NCBI RefSeq assembly: GCF_004211955.1
Contig: NZ_RHJI01000019.1
Location: forward strand, 186,001-250,000
Direction: 5' to 3'
DNA length: 64,000 nucleotides
From: Escherichia sp. E1V33
Lineage (GTDB): Bacteria > Pseudomonadota > Gammaproteobacteria > Enterobacterales > Enterobacteriaceae
In this document: positions 20,286 through 30,083 of the stretch, one piece after another
Layout: the number at the start of each line of letters is the position of its first letter
How positions within the stretch are numbered: position 1 is the first letter of the stretch
Made by a program: the position numbers and the translations under genes
The notes under the pieces: generated by a model
Seen by the model: the letters and a program-made list of their open reading frames with translations, nothing else
What the model was told of the DNA's origin: nothing
Database searches by the model: none

Positions 20286-22790
20286 ATGTCACACACTATC
20301 GACCTGACCCTGGACGGCCTGTCCTGCGGTCACTGCGTTAAACGCGTGAAAGAAAGTCTCGAACAGCGCCCGGACGTTGAGCAAGCTGATGTCTCTGTCA
20401 CTGAAGCACACGTTACCGGCACTGCCAGTGCAGAACAGCTGATCGAAACCATCAAACAAGCGGGTTATGACGCATCTGTAAGCCACCCAAAGGCTAAACC
20501 GCTGGCGGAGTCATCAATCCCGTCGGAAGCACTGACAGCGGTTTCTGATGAGCTTCCGGCAGCGACCGCCGATGACGATGACAGCCAGCAGTTGCTGCTG
20601 AGCGGCATGAGCTGCGCCAGCTGTGTCACCCGCGTACAAAATGCGCTGCAAAGCGTACCGGGCGTCACCCAGGCACGGGTAAACCTGGCGGAGCGTACTG
20701 CGCTGGTGATGGGCAGTGCCTCCCCCCAAGATTTAGTGCAGGCGGTGGAAAAAGCGGGCTACGGAGCGGAAGCGATTGAAGATGACGCTAAACGCCGCGA
20801 GCGCCAGCAAGAAACAGCCATCGCCACCATGAAGCGCTTCCGCTGGCAGGCGATTGTCGCCCTGGCGGTGGGTATCCCGGTGATGGTCTGGGGGATGATC
20901 GGCGATAACATGATGGTCACCGCCGAAAACCGCAGCCTGTGGTTAGTTATCGGCCTGATAACCCTGGCGGTGATGGTTTTCGCGGGCGGGCATTTTTACC
21001 GCAGCGCGTGGAAAAGCCTGCGAAACGGCGCGGCGACGATGGATACGCTGGTGGCGCTGGGTACGGGCGTGGCGTGGCTCTATTCGATGAGCGTCAACCT
21101 GTGGCCGCAGTGGTTCCCGATGGAAGCACGGCATCTTTATTACGAAGCCAGCGCGATGATTATTGGTTTGATTAATCTCGGTCATATGCTGGAAGCGCGC
21201 GCACGTCAGCGTTCTTCAAAGGCGCTGGAGAAATTACTCGATTTAACGCCGCCGACGGCGCGCCTGGTTACTGACGAAGGTGAAAAAAGCGTGCCGCTGG
21301 CGGAAGTTCAGCCAGGCATGTTACTGCGCCTGACGACGGGCGACCGCGTGCCGGTAGATGGTGAGATTACCCAGGGCGAAGCGTGGCTGGATGAAGCGAT
21401 GCTGACGGGCGAACCTATCCCGCAGCAAAAAGGCGAAGGCGATAGCGTCCATGCCGGGACAGTGGTTCAGGACGGTAGCGTGCTGTTTCGTGCCAGTGCG
21501 GTTGGCAGCCATACTACGCTGTCACGGATCATTCGCATGGTGCGCCAGGCCCAGAGCAGTAAACCGGAAATCGGCCAGCTGGCGGATAAAATCTCCGCTG
21601 TGTTTGTGCCGGTGGTGGTGGTGATTGCGCTGGTCAGTGCGGCAATCTGGTACTTCTTTGGTCCGGCACCGCAAATTGTTTATACCCTGGTGATTGCCAC
21701 TACGGTACTGATTATCGCCTGCCCGTGTGCGCTGGGGCTGGCAACGCCAATGTCGATTATCTCTGGCGTTGGGCGTGCGGCAGAATTTGGCGTGCTGGTG
21801 CGTGATGCCGACGCCCTGCAACGCGCCAGTACGCTCGACACCGTAGTGTTCGATAAAACCGGGACGCTAACCGAAGGGAAACCGCAGGTTGTCGCGGTAA
21901 AAACATTTGCTGATTTTGACGAAGCGCAGGCGCTGCGTCTGGCGGCGGCGCTGGAGCAAGGTTCCAGCCATCCGCTGGCACGGGCGATCCTCGATAAAGC
22001 AAGCGATATGCAGCTGCCGCAGGTCAACGGTTTCCGCACATTGCGCGGGCTGGGCGTGAGCGGTGAAGCTGAAGGTCATGCGTTATTGCTGGGCAATCAG
22101 GCGTTGTTAAATGATCAGCAAGTCGATACTAAAGCGATTGAAGCCGATATTTCAGCTCAGGCATCGCAAGGGGCAACGCCTGTACTGCTGGCGGTTGACG
22201 GGAAAGCGGTGGCCTTGCTGGTAGTACGTGATCCATTGCGTAGTGATAGCGTGGCGGCGCTACAACGCCTGCATAAAGCGGGATATCGTCTGGTGATGTT
22301 GACCGGGGATAACCCAACCACCGCCAATGCAATCGCCAAAGAGGCTGGGATTGATGAAGTGATTGCTGGAGTGCTGCCGGACGGTAAAGCCGAAGCGATT
22401 AAACGTCTGCAAAGTGAGGGACGTCAGGTGGCAATGGTGGGCGACGGTATTAACGACGCGCCAGCGCTGGCTCAGGCGGATGTCGGTATTGCTATGGGTG
22501 GCGGCAGTGATGTTGCCATTGAAACCGCGGCGATTACCCTGATGCGCCATAGCCTGATGGGTGTTGCGGATGCGCTCGCTATTTCCCGCGCAACGCTGCG
22601 CAACATGAAGCAGAACCTGCTCGGCGCGTTTATCTATAACAGCATTGGTATTCCGGTCGCCGCCGGTATTTTGTGGCCGTTCACCGGAACGCTGCTTAAC
22701 CCGGTGGTCGCCGGGGCGGCAATGGCGCTCTCGTCGATTACCGTAGTGAGTAACGCCAACCGGCTGCTGCGGTTTAAACCGAAGGATTGA
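20286..22790 (+). CDS. copA: Cu(I)/Ag(I)-exporting P1B-type ATPase CopA
   Basis: An 834-residue inner membrane pump that moves Cu(I) from cytoplasm to periplasm. Two N-terminal heavy-metal domains have GLSCGHC (Cys14, Cys17) and GMSCASC (near Cys110, Cys113). Then come the transmembrane helices, the actuator motif TGEP, the intramembrane CPC metal site near 479-481 (IIACPCALG), the phosphorylation motif DKTGT near 523, TGDN and the hinge [14 protein letters not shown] precedes the ATG at 20286; an ATG at 20281 is out of frame. It is controlled by the CueR promoter just upstream. Codons 68-70 carry the -1 frameshift site that yields the short chaperone CopA(Z). Confidence 0.97.
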   Translation: MSHTIDLTLDGLSCGHCVKRVKESLEQRPDVEQADVSVTEAHVTGTASAEQLIETIKQAGYDASVSHPKAKPLAESSIPSEALTAVSDELPAATADDDDSQQLLLSGMSCASCVTRVQNALQSVPGVTQARVNLAERTALVMGSASPQDLVQAVEKAGYGAEAIEDDAKRRERQQETAIATMKRFRWQAIVALAVGIPVMVWGMIGDNMMVTAENRSLWLVIGLITLAVMVFAGGHFYRSAWKSLRNGAATMDTLVALGTGVAWLYSMSVNLWPQWFPMEARHLYYEASAMIIGLINLGHMLEARARQRSSKALEKLLDLTPPTARLVTDEGEKSVPLAEVQPGMLLRLTTGDRVPVDGEITQGEAWLDEAMLTGEPIPQQKGEGDSVHAGTVVQDGSVLFRASAVGSHTTLSRIIRMVRQAQSSKPEIGQLADKISAVFVPVVVVIALVSAAIWYFFGPAPQIVYTLVIATTVLIIACPCALGLATPMSIISGVGRAAEFGVLVRDADALQRASTLDTVVFDKTGTLTEGKPQVVAVKTFADFDEAQALRLAAALEQGSSHPLARAILDKASDMQLPQVNGFRTLRGLGVSGEAEGHALLLGNQALLNDQQVDTKAIEADISAQASQGATPVLLAVDGKAVALLVVRDPLRSDSVAALQRLHKAGYRLVMLTGDNPTTANAIAKEAGIDEVIAGVLPDGKAEAIKRLQSEGRQVAMVGDGINDAPALAQADVGIAMGGGSDVAIETAAITLMRHSLMGVADALAISRATLRNMKQNLLGAFIYNSIGIPVAAGILWPFTGTLLNPVVAGAAMALSSITVVSNANRLLRFKPKD
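20486..20497 (+). other. Programmed -1 frameshift site in copA producing CopA(Z)
   Basis: The heptamer CCCAAAG (20486-20492) lies across codons CAC CCA AAG in frame. A -1 slip reads CCC AAA GGC and then stops at TAA (20495-20497), giving a 70-residue product containing only the first metal-binding domain. This is the arrangement reported for E. coli CopA(Z), a cytoplasmic copper chaperone. The slippery site and stop are visible; the stimulating downstream pseudoknot was not folded here. Confidence 0.85.
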
Positions 22791-22798
22791 GTACGTTT

Positions 22799-22984
22799 TT
22801 GCCGGATGCGCTGCTTTAGGGCGGCGCATTTGGCATCGACGCATGACTGCCGGATGCGGCATAAACGCCTTATCCGGCCTACGATTCAGGCATCGGTTTG
22901 TAGGCCTGATAAGACGCGCCAGCGTCGCATCAGGCTATGGTGCTCGGATGCCGGATGCGGCGTGAACGCCTTATCCGGCCTACG
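22799..22984. repeat. REP/BIME cluster between copA and ybaQ
   Basis: Three palindromic units with the E. coli REP core (GCCGGATGCGGC / GCCTTATCCGGCCTAC) lie at about 22850-22881, 22899-22934 (inverted) and 22950-22984, plus a degenerate half unit at 22800-22812. REP clusters commonly protect mRNA 3' ends and bind gyrase or IHF. The last unit abuts the altered end of ybaQ. Confidence 0.9.
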
Positions 22985-23336
22985 AGATGAAGCGATGTTT
23001 TGGCCTTACGCGACCTTTTTGCACGTTCTTCCCGGCGTGCCAAATATTCGGTCGCAGTCCCAATTCTTCTTGTGTACGCATGTTGTTTTCAATTTCCCAC
23101 AGGTCAACTGCCGCCTGGAGGTTTAGCCAAAAATCGACTGTGGTATCAAAAACTTTCGCCAGACGGAATGCCATATCAGTGGTGAGTTTACGATTGTTAT
23201 TGATCAGTGCACTGACGCTATTACGATGAACATGCAGCAACTCTGCTAACTCATTGATTTTCAAATCGAGCGGTTCCAGATATTCATAGAGTAGAATATC
23301 TCCGGGTGTCGTCGGTTTTATTGTTGCCTGTTTCAT
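22980..23336 (-). CDS. ybaQ: XRE-family HigA-like DNA-binding protein YbaQ with altered C-terminus
   Basis: A 118-residue protein. Residues 1-93 match E. coli YbaQ closely and contain a HigA/VapI-type helix-turn-helix (LKINELAELLHVHRNSVSAL). After EELG the sequence changes to a basic tail ending RPKHRFIS and stops inside the last REP unit. K-12 YbaQ (113 residues by recall) ends ...EYLARREERAKKVA. The nucleotides for that tail are still recognisable in another frame, so a small deletion shifted the frame. I chose ATG at 23336 because it gives the known N-terminus MKQAT; an in-frame ATG at 23390 adds 18 unsupported residues. No partner toxin is adjacent. The target is unknown. Confidence 0.8.
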   Translation of the reverse strand: MKQATIKPTTPGDILLYEYLEPLDLKINELAELLHVHRNSVSALINNNRKLTTDMAFRLAKVFDTTVDFWLNLQAAVDLWEIENNMRTQEELGLRPNIWHAGKNVQKGRVRPKHRFIS

Positions 23337-23473
23337 GGTTTTTAACTGTTGCTTCCCTGTGAATAGTGATACAAGAACATACTGAATCATACAAACACAT
23401 CAAACAAGTCCCCAACTCCATTTGCGCCATCCCTCCCTGCGCGCTAGCATGATATTTCACAAAGGGAGGTCGT

Positions 23474-24268
23474 ATGGATCTGTTGTACCGGGTAAAAACG
23501 CTTTGGGCCGCGCTGCGCGGTAATCATTACACCTGGCCTGCTATCGATATCTCTCTTCCCGGCAATCGCCATTTTCATCTGATTGGCAGTATTCATATGG
23601 GGAGTCACGATATGGCTCCCCTGCCCACCCGTTTGCTCAAAAAGCTCAAAAACGCCGATGCGCTGATCGTCGAGGCGGATGTTTCCACCAGCGATACCCC
23701 ATTCGCCAATTTGCCAGCCTGCGAGGCGCTGGAAGAGCGTATCAGCGAGGAGCAATTGCAAAACCTGCAACATATCAGCCAGGAGATGGGCATTTCCCCT
23801 TCGCTGTTTTCTACCCAACCGCTGTGGCAAATCGCGATGGTTCTCCAGGCGACGCAGGCGCAAAAACTGGGGCTGCGGGCAGAATATGGTATCGATTACC
23901 AGTTATTGCAGGCGGCGAAGCAACAACATAAACCAGTAATTGAACTGGAAGGGGCAGAAAAACAGATTGCCATGTTGCTCCAGCTCCCTGACAAAGGACT
24001 GGCGCTGCTGGACGATACGCTGACCCACTGGCACACCAATGCACGGTTGCTGCAACAAATGATGAGCTGGTGGCTGAATACACCGCCACAAAATAATGAA
24101 ATAACGCTGCCCAATACGTTCAGTCAGTCGTTGTACGATGTACTGATGCACCAGCGAAATCTCGCCTGGCGAGACAAATTACACGACATGCCGCCGGGGC
24201 GCTATGTGGTCGCGGTCGGTGCTTTACATCTGTATGGAAAAGGGAATTTGCCGCAGATGTTGCGCTAA
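23474..24268 (+). CDS. ybaP: TraB/GumN family protein YbaP
   Basis: A 264-residue protein with the TraB/GumN signature: an N-terminal GSIHMG motif near residue 39 and a C-terminal VVAVGALHLYGKGN motif near 243-256, which together define the EreA/TraB metallopeptidase-like fold. There is no signal peptide. An AAGGGAGG ribosome site precedes the ATG. The stop codon overlaps the 3' end of the oppositely oriented sRNA gene chiX. The biochemical role in E. coli is not established. Confidence 0.9.
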   Translation: MDLLYRVKTLWAALRGNHYTWPAIDISLPGNRHFHLIGSIHMGSHDMAPLPTRLLKKLKNADALIVEADVSTSDTPFANLPACEALEERISEEQLQNLQHISQEMGISPSLFSTQPLWQIAMVLQATQAQKLGLRAEYGIDYQLLQAAKQQHKPVIELEGAEKQIAMLLQLPDKGLALLDDTLTHWHTNARLLQQMMSWWLNTPPQNNEITLPNTFSQSLYDVLMHQRNLAWRDKLHDMPPGRYVVAVGALHLYGKGNLPQMLR

Positions 24269-24350
24269 AAAAATGGCCAATATCGCTATTGGCCCGTCAA
24301 AGAGGAATTTCATATTTTTATTATTATGCCGTCACTTTAAGCGACGGTGT
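24267..24350 (-). ncRNA. chiX: ChiX (MicM/SroB) small regulatory RNA
   Basis: The minus strand from 24350 starts ACACCGTCGCTTAAAGTGAC, matching the 84-nt E. coli ChiX over essentially its whole length. It ends in the terminator hairpin GGCCAATA...TATTGGCC (24294-24275) plus seven T. Position between ybaP and ybaK is also as in K-12. ChiX is an abundant Hfq-dependent RNA that silences chitoporin chiP and dpiBA and is itself titrated by chb mRNA. Its 3' end covers the ybaP stop codon. Confidence 0.95.
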
Positions 24351-24471
24351 AAGTCGATTGTCGCTCAATCTCACCATCCTGCCAATACTCTTAGGCAAGA
24401 TGGCTCTTTTTTTTGGACCACCATCAGGCGTATGCTTGCTTCGTTTTTTTGTTTAAGGCAGGAAAATTACG

Positions 24472-24951
24472 ATGACACCGGCAGTTAAATTACTCGAAAA
24501 AAACAAAATTTCTTTTCAGATTCATTCCTACGAACACGATCCGGCAGAAACCAATTTTGGCGATGAAGTCGTCAAAAAATTAGGTTTGAATCCGGATCAG
24601 GTCTACAAAACGCTGCTGGTCGCAGTTAACGGCGATATGAAACACCTTGCCGTGGCCGTTACGCCGGTCGCCGGTCAATTGGATCTCAAAAAAGTGGCGA
24701 AGGCGCTGGGTGCCAAGAAAGTAGAGATGGCCGATCCGATGGTCGCGCAGCGTTCGACGGGATATCTGGTTGGGGGGATTAGCCCACTGGGGCAGAAAAA
24801 ACGTCTGCCGACGATTATCGACGCCCCCGCACAAGAATTTGCCACTATTTATGTTTCCGGCGGTAAACGCGGGCTGGATATCGAACTGGCGGCAGGCGAT
24901 CTGGCGAAGATCCTCGATGCCAAATTTGCTGATATCGCTCGCCGCGATTAA
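24472..24951 (+). CDS. ybaK: Cys-tRNA(Pro)/Cys-tRNA(Cys) deacylase YbaK
   Basis: A 159-residue, single-domain YbaK/EbsC protein. It is a free-standing trans-editing factor that hydrolyses Cys-tRNA(Pro) made by error by prolyl-tRNA synthetase. The family Lys (QVYKTLLV, near residue 46) and the [10 protein letters not shown] loop near 101-110 are present. AGGAAAATTACG precedes the ATG. Full length. Upstream is the chiX promoter region on the other strand. Confidence 0.95.
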   Translation: MTPAVKLLEKNKISFQIHSYEHDPAETNFGDEVVKKLGLNPDQVYKTLLVAVNGDMKHLAVAVTPVAGQLDLKKVAKALGAKKVEMADPMVAQRSTGYLVGGISPLGQKKRLPTIIDAPAQEFATIYVSGGKRGLDIELAAGDLAKILDAKFADIARRD

Positions 24952-24956
24952 GCATT

Positions 24957-24980
24957 GTGCCGGATGCAAACATCCGGCAC
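24957..24980. terminator. Inverted repeat between convergent ybaK and ushA
   Basis: GTGCCGGATG (24957-24966) and CATCCGGCAC (24971-24980) form a perfect 10-bp stem with a 4-base loop, six bases after the ybaK stop and eight before the ushA stop. The stem is REP-like in sequence and lacks a strong T-tract, so bidirectional termination or 3' end protection is inferred. Confidence 0.55.
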
Positions 24981-24987
24981 TTTCGGA

Positions 24988-26640
24988 TTACTGCCAGCTC
25001 ACCTCACCTTTCGGTTCATAAACACTCACATCCAGCGGCGAGTTTTTCTGGATATACGCTTTCAGCACTTCGGCGTCAATAAAGCCGGTATTCACATAGC
25101 CCGGTTTGTTATCAAGGCGCGGATAGCCATCACCGCCGGTGGCATTGAAGTTTAATGTCGCCATACGGTAGGTTTTTGCCGGATCGACCGGTTCGCCTTT
25201 GATTTTCAGGTCGTTGAGTTTGCCGTCTTTCGCCACAAAGCTGACGTTAGCAAACTGCGGATAGGCACCGGAATCCGGCTTCATTTGCGCGACGGCAGTC
25301 AGGTAATCAATGGCCTCTTTACCGGTCATGTCGGCATACACCACCACATTGCCGAATGGCTGCACTTTCAGCACGTTTTTATAGCTGATATTGCCTGCCT
25401 CGATGGAGTCACGGATCCCACCACCGCTCATCACCGCAAAGTCGGCTCCAGTACGATCCATTTGGGCAGCAAGGATCAATCGTCCCATATTGGTCTGCAC
25501 AAAACGCACTTTGTCACGGTCGCCTTCCAGACGATCATTGACCTCGCCAATTTTCACTTCCAGCTGCGCTTTGCCTTTGTTCTGGAACGGCGATAACAGC
25601 GAGATCATTTGCTGGTTCTCGGCGATTTCCGGGGTGTACAACACGCGCTCGCTTTTCCCGTCTTCCCAGGTGACTTTTTTCTTCAGGTTCACCGGAATCA
25701 ACTGGTAGTTGACCATTTTCATTTCGCCGTTGCGAAACTCAAAGTCGGCCCGACCAACGTACTTGCCCCACTCATGCGCCTGTACAATCCAGATGCCGTT
25801 TTGTTGATCCGGTTTGCATGGCGTACCTGGAACGTAATCTACCTGCTTTTTATTTTCCGCTGCCATACAGACTGGATCTTGCGAGTGACCACCGACAATC
25901 ATCGCCAGCGATCCGGCAGGCAGCGCGCGTGCCATCTCCACATCGCCCGGTGCGTTAGAACCGTGCTCACCATTGTCGTAATGCCCCATATGGGTCGCCG
26001 CGATAATAATGTCTGGCTTTTCTGTCTGTTGCAGCTCCTGGATTACCAGTTTGGCTTCGTCGGCGGGTTTACGAAATTCGATATCAGTGAAGTATTCCGG
26101 GTTACCAATTTTTGCTGTGTCATCGGTTGTCAGCCCAATAACGGCGATTTTCAGATCCTGACGCTTAAACAGTGCCCAGGGTTTAAACAGGCGCTCGCCG
26201 GTACTTTTTTGGTAGATATTGGCAGAGAGCAACGGGAACTTAGCCCACTTTTCCTGCTGGCGTAATACGGTGAGCGGGTTATCAAATTCATGATTGCCAA
26301 TCGCCATTGCATCATAGCCCACCAGATTCATGCCGCGAAAATCAGGCTCGGCGTCCTGTAAGTCAGACTCCGGCACACCCGTATTAATATCACCACCTGA
26401 AAGCAGCAGCACGCTACCACCTTCAGCGGCGACCTCTTTACGAATACCGTCAACCAGCGTTTTTTGTGCCGCCAGACCGTATTCGCCATATTCATTGCGC
26501 CAGAAATGACCGTGATGGTCGTTGGTATGCAGAACCGTAATTTTATAGGTTTTATCCTGCTCATAGGCCAACGCAGTTTCACTCGCCAGTGACAATGTGG
26601 CTAACAGTGCTAATGCCACACCCCGCTGCAATAATTTCAT
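24988..26640 (-). CDS. ushA: Periplasmic UDP-sugar hydrolase / 5'-nucleotidase UshA
   Basis: A 550-residue periplasmic enzyme with signal peptide MKLLQRGVALALLATLSLAS...ALA cut before YEQDK (25 residues). The N-terminal metallophosphoesterase domain has the dimetal motifs HTNDHHG, GNHEFDNP and GGHSQD. The C-terminal 5'-nucleotidase domain has MSGGGIRDSI and the adenine-stacking NATGGDGYP region. It hydrolyses UDP-glucose and nucleotides for salvage. Monocistronic, divergent from fsr. Full length. Confidence 0.97.
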   Translation of the reverse strand: MKLLQRGVALALLATLSLASETALAYEQDKTYKITVLHTNDHHGHFWRNEYGEYGLAAQKTLVDGIRKEVAAEGGSVLLLSGGDINTGVPESDLQDAEPDFRGMNLVGYDAMAIGNHEFDNPLTVLRQQEKWAKFPLLSANIYQKSTGERLFKPWALFKRQDLKIAVIGLTTDDTAKIGNPEYFTDIEFRKPADEAKLVIQELQQTEKPDIIIAATHMGHYDNGEHGSNAPGDVEMARALPAGSLAMIVGGHSQDPVCMAAENKKQVDYVPGTPCKPDQQNGIWIVQAHEWGKYVGRADFEFRNGEMKMVNYQLIPVNLKKKVTWEDGKSERVLYTPEIAENQQMISLLSPFQNKGKAQLEVKIGEVNDRLEGDRDKVRFVQTNMGRLILAAQMDRTGADFAVMSGGGIRDSIEAGNISYKNVLKVQPFGNVVVYADMTGKEAIDYLTAVAQMKPDSGAYPQFANVSFVAKDGKLNDLKIKGEPVDPAKTYRMATLNFNATGGDGYPRLDNKPGYVNTGFIDAEVLKAYIQKNSPLDVSVYEPKGEVSWQ

Positions 26641-26857
26641 ACTTCTCTCCCTGACCAGATAATAACGTGTTGAAAATTAGTATGACGCGACATCATAGAC
26701 AAGTCTGCGTTCGGTAACGATAAATCTACATCCAGATTGGAAATTCTGTTTTCCACATTGAGACTTCCTTCGGACGGCACCTACAGGTATGTTAGTCAGG
26801 TAATAATCACAATTAAGATAAATTTTTACATCGCAACTCTGAGAAAGTGACTTTCCT

Positions 26858-28078
26858 ATGGCAATGAGTGAACAATCCCAGCCTGTGGCGGGCGCGACTG
26901 CGTCAGCCTCCAGGGCCAGAACGTCGTTTGGTATTTTAGGCGCTATCAGCCTCTCGCATCTGCTGAACGACATGATCCAATCGCTGATTCTGGCGATTTA
27001 TCCGCTATTACAGTCAGAGTTCTCCCTGACGTTTATGCAGATTGGGCTGATAACCCTCACCTTCCAGCTCGCCTCTTCGCTACTGCAACCAGTAGTTGGC
27101 TACTGGACAGATAAATATCCAATGCCGTGGTCGTTGCCGATTGGCATGTGCTTTACCTTAAGCGGTCTGGTATTGCTGGCGCTGGCGGGCAGTTTTGGCT
27201 CAGTGTTGCTGGCAGCGGCGCTGGTGGGTACCGGTTCGTCGGTCTTTCATCCAGAATCTTCCCGTGTGGCTCGTATGGCGTCTGGCGGACGTCATGGTCT
27301 GGCGCAATCTATCTTCCAGGTCGGCGGTAACTTTGGCAGTTCGTTGGGGCCATTGCTGGCGGCGGTGCTCATCGCCCCATATGGCAAAGGCAACGTTGCA
27401 TGGTTTGTACTGGCGGCACTGCTGGCAATCGTGGTGTTGGCGCAAATCAGCCGCTGGTACTCTGCACAGCACCGAATGAGTAAAGGCAAGCCGAAAGCGC
27501 CAATAATCAATCCACTGCCACGAAATAAGGTCGTGTTGGCTGTTTGCGTACTGTTAGTGCTGATTTTCTCGAAATATTTCTATATGGCGAGCATCAGCAG
27601 CTATTACACCTTTTATCTGATGGAAAAATTCGGATTATCCATCCAGAATGCCCAACTGCATTTGTTTGCTTTCTTATTTGCCGTTGCGGCGGGGACGGTG
27701 ATTGGCGGGCCTGTTGGCGATAAGATTGGTCGAAAATATGTGATTTGGGGCTCTATCCTCGGCGTTGCGCCTTTTACGCTTATTTTACCGTACGCCAGCC
27801 TGCACTGGACGGGAGTTTTGACGGTGATTATTGGATTTATCCTCGCCTCGGCGTTTTCTGCCATTCTGGTTTATGCGCAAGAGTTGTTGCCGGGACGTAT
27901 CGGCATGGTTTCTGGGCTCTTTTTCGGTTTTGCTTTTGGCATGGGTGGCCTTGGAGCCGCAGTTCTGGGGCTTATCGCCGACCATACCAGTATCGAGTTA
28001 GTTTATAAAATATGTGCTTTCCTGCCGCTTCTTGGAATGTTGACCATATTCTTACCCGATAATCGACATAAAGACTGA
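26858..28078 (+). CDS. fsr: Fosmidomycin resistance MFS efflux protein Fsr
   Basis: A 406-residue major facilitator with twelve hydrophobic segments. MFS motif A-type loops are DKYPMP between helices 2 and 3 and GDKIGRKY in the second half. Sequence and length match E. coli Fsr, whose overexpression confers fosmidomycin resistance. ATG at 26858 is chosen over the internal ATG two codons later, following the known annotation. Divergent from ushA across 217 bases in which I see no further feature. Confidence 0.95.
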   Translation: MAMSEQSQPVAGATASASRARTSFGILGAISLSHLLNDMIQSLILAIYPLLQSEFSLTFMQIGLITLTFQLASSLLQPVVGYWTDKYPMPWSLPIGMCFTLSGLVLLALAGSFGSVLLAAALVGTGSSVFHPESSRVARMASGGRHGLAQSIFQVGGNFGSSLGPLLAAVLIAPYGKGNVAWFVLAALLAIVVLAQISRWYSAQHRMSKGKPKAPIINPLPRNKVVLAVCVLLVLIFSKYFYMASISSYYTFYLMEKFGLSIQNAQLHLFAFLFAVAAGTVIGGPVGDKIGRKYVIWGSILGVAPFTLILPYASLHWTGVLTVIIGFILASAFSAILVYAQELLPGRIGMVSGLFFGFAFGMGGLGAAVLGLIADHTSIELVYKICAFLPLLGMLTIFLPDNRHKD

Positions 28079-28085
28079 TTTCCTG

Positions 28086-28110
28086 GCGGTCAGAGGCTAA
28101 CTTTGACCGC
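28086..28110 (+). terminator. Candidate hairpin after fsr
   Basis: GCGGTCA (28086-28092) and TGACCGC (28104-28110) form a 7-bp stem eight bases after the fsr stop, followed by ATCTCTTT. The T-tract is weak, so termination is only possible. Confidence 0.4.
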
Positions 28111-28315
28111 ATCTCTTTCCAGTAGCCATAAGCCTTTCCTCTTCATACACCCCATCACTTTTCCGATCCGTGCTTTTTTCGTGGCTAATTCCATTTTTCT
28201 GCAAAATTCAACAATTATTCATAAACATCACCAATGAAATTGTCATAAACTATTACCTGTAATTTTGGTTTTCCCGGCCAAAAATGGACAACAACCACCA
28301 GGAAAAGGAGACGGA

Positions 28316-29992
28316 ATGCATCACGCCACCCCGCTTATCACCACCATTGTTGGCGGCCTTGTGCTCGCCTTTATCCTCGGCATGCTGGCCAATAAACTGC
28401 GTATTTCTCCTCTGGTGGGATATCTGTTAGCGGGTGTGCTGGCAGGGCCGTTCACTCCGGGCTTTGTTGCTGATACAAAACTTGCGCCTGAACTGGCGGA
28501 ACTGGGCGTCATTTTGCTGATGTTCGGCGTCGGCCTGCATTTTTCGCTCAAGGATTTGATGGCGGTAAAGTCCATCGCCATTCCCGGCGCGATCGCCCAG
28601 ATAGCCGTGGCGACGCTGCTGGGTATGGCGCTATCTGCCGTGCTGGGCTGGTCGTTGATGACCGGTATCGTGTTCGGTTTGTGTCTTTCCACTGCCAGTA
28701 CCGTGGTGTTACTACGCGCACTTGAAGAACGGCAATTAATAGACAGCCAGCGAGGGCAAATCGCCATTGGCTGGCTGATTGTGGAAGATCTGGTGATGGT
28801 CCTTACGCTGGTGTTGTTGCCCGCAGTGGCAGGAATGCTGGAACAGGGCGATGTGGGCTTTGCGACGCTGGCGCTGGATATGAGTATCACCATCGGCAAA
28901 GTGGTCGCGTTTATCGCCATTATGATGCTGGTAGGTCGCCGTCTGGTGCCGTGGATTATGGCTCGTAGCGCGGCGACGGGTTCGCGCGAGCTGTTTACCC
29001 TGTCGGTGCTGGCGCTGGCGTTAGGGATTGCTTTTGGCGCGGTGGAACTGTTTGACGTCTCCTTTGCGCTGGGCGCGTTCTTCGCCGGGATGGTGCTGAA
29101 TGAGTCCGAACTTAGCCACCGTGCTGCCCACGATACGCTGCCATTGCGCGATGCGTTTGCGGTGCTGTTCTTTGTCTCTGTCGGGATGTTGTTTGATCCG
29201 TTAATTCTGATTCAGCAGCCGCTGGCGGTGCTGGCTACGTTGGCGATTATTCTGTTTGGTAAATCAGTCGCGGCGCTTTTCCTCGTCCGGTTGTTTGGTC
29301 ACTCCCAGCGTACGGCGTTGACCATCGCCGCCAGTCTGGCACAGATTGGTGAGTTCGCCTTTATTCTGGCAGGTTTGGGGATGGCGTTGAATCTGCTGCC
29401 GCAGGCGGGACAAAACCTGGTGCTGGCGGGGGCAATTCTGTCGATTATGCTCAACCCGGTGCTTTTTGCACTACTGGAGAAATATCTGGCGAAGACCGAA
29501 ACGCTGGAAGAGCAGACGCTGGAAGAGGCAATTGAAGAAGAAAAGCAGATCCCAGTGGATATCTGCAATCATGCGCTGCTGGTGGGTTACGGTCGTGTGG
29601 GCAGCCTGCTGGGGGAGAAATTGCTTGCGTCTGATATTCCTTTAGTAGTGATTGAAACATCACGTACTCGCGTCGATGAACTGCGCGAGCGCGGGGTCCG
29701 GGCGGTATTAGGCAACGCGGCGAACGAAGAGATCATGCAACTGGCACATCTGGAATGCGCAAAATGGCTGATCCTGACGATTCCCAACGGTTACGAAGCA
29801 GGCGAGATTGTGGCGTCTGCTCGCGCGAAAAACCCGGATATTGAGATTATTGCCCGCGCCCATTATGACGATGAAGTGGCATATATCACCGAACGTGGCG
29901 CGAATCAGGTGGTGATGGGCGAGCGTGAAATCGCCCGTACCATGCTGGAACTGCTGGAAACGCCACCGGCGGGTGAAGTGGTGACGGGGTAA
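28316..29992 (+). CDS. ybaL: CPA2-family cation:proton antiporter YbaL
   Basis: A 558-residue inner membrane protein. The N-terminal ~400 residues form the Na+/H+ exchanger domain typical of the KefB/KefC/RosB group. A charged linker (EEQTLEEAIEEEKQ) and a C-terminal TrkA-N/RCK domain with the Rossmann motif GYGRVGSLLGE near 433 follow. ATG at 28316 is chosen because AAAAGGAG lies just upstream; an in-frame ATG at 28265 adds 17 residues not found in known YbaL. Predicted to exchange K+ or another cation for protons, gated by nucleotide binding. The exact substrate in E. coli is not settled. Confidence 0.93.
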   Translation: MHHATPLITTIVGGLVLAFILGMLANKLRISPLVGYLLAGVLAGPFTPGFVADTKLAPELAELGVILLMFGVGLHFSLKDLMAVKSIAIPGAIAQIAVATLLGMALSAVLGWSLMTGIVFGLCLSTASTVVLLRALEERQLIDSQRGQIAIGWLIVEDLVMVLTLVLLPAVAGMLEQGDVGFATLALDMSITIGKVVAFIAIMMLVGRRLVPWIMARSAATGSRELFTLSVLALALGIAFGAVELFDVSFALGAFFAGMVLNESELSHRAAHDTLPLRDAFAVLFFVSVGMLFDPLILIQQPLAVLATLAIILFGKSVAALFLVRLFGHSQRTALTIAASLAQIGEFAFILAGLGMALNLLPQAGQNLVLAGAILSIMLNPVLFALLEKYLAKTETLEEQTLEEAIEEEKQIPVDICNHALLVGYGRVGSLLGEKLLASDIPLVVIETSRTRVDELRERGVRAVLGNAANEEIMQLAHLECAKWLILTIPNGYEAGEIVASARAKNPDIEIIARAHYDDEVAYITERGANQVVMGEREIARTMLELLETPPAGEVVTG

Positions 29993-29998
29993 ACGGTG

Positions 29999-30062
29999 AT
30001 TGCCGGATAATAGGCGCGGATATGTAGGCCTGATAAGACGCGGCCAGCGTCGCATCAGGCAT
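29999..30062. repeat. REP element after ybaL
   Basis: A REP unit (GTAGGCCTGATAAGACGC ... GCGTCGCATCAGGC, about 30024-30060) is preceded by a degraded half unit (ATTGCCGGATAATAGGCGCGG). It marks the left border of the two-gene accessory insert. Confidence 0.85.
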
Positions 30063-30083
30063 TGAGAGCAAAATGCAGGACAC

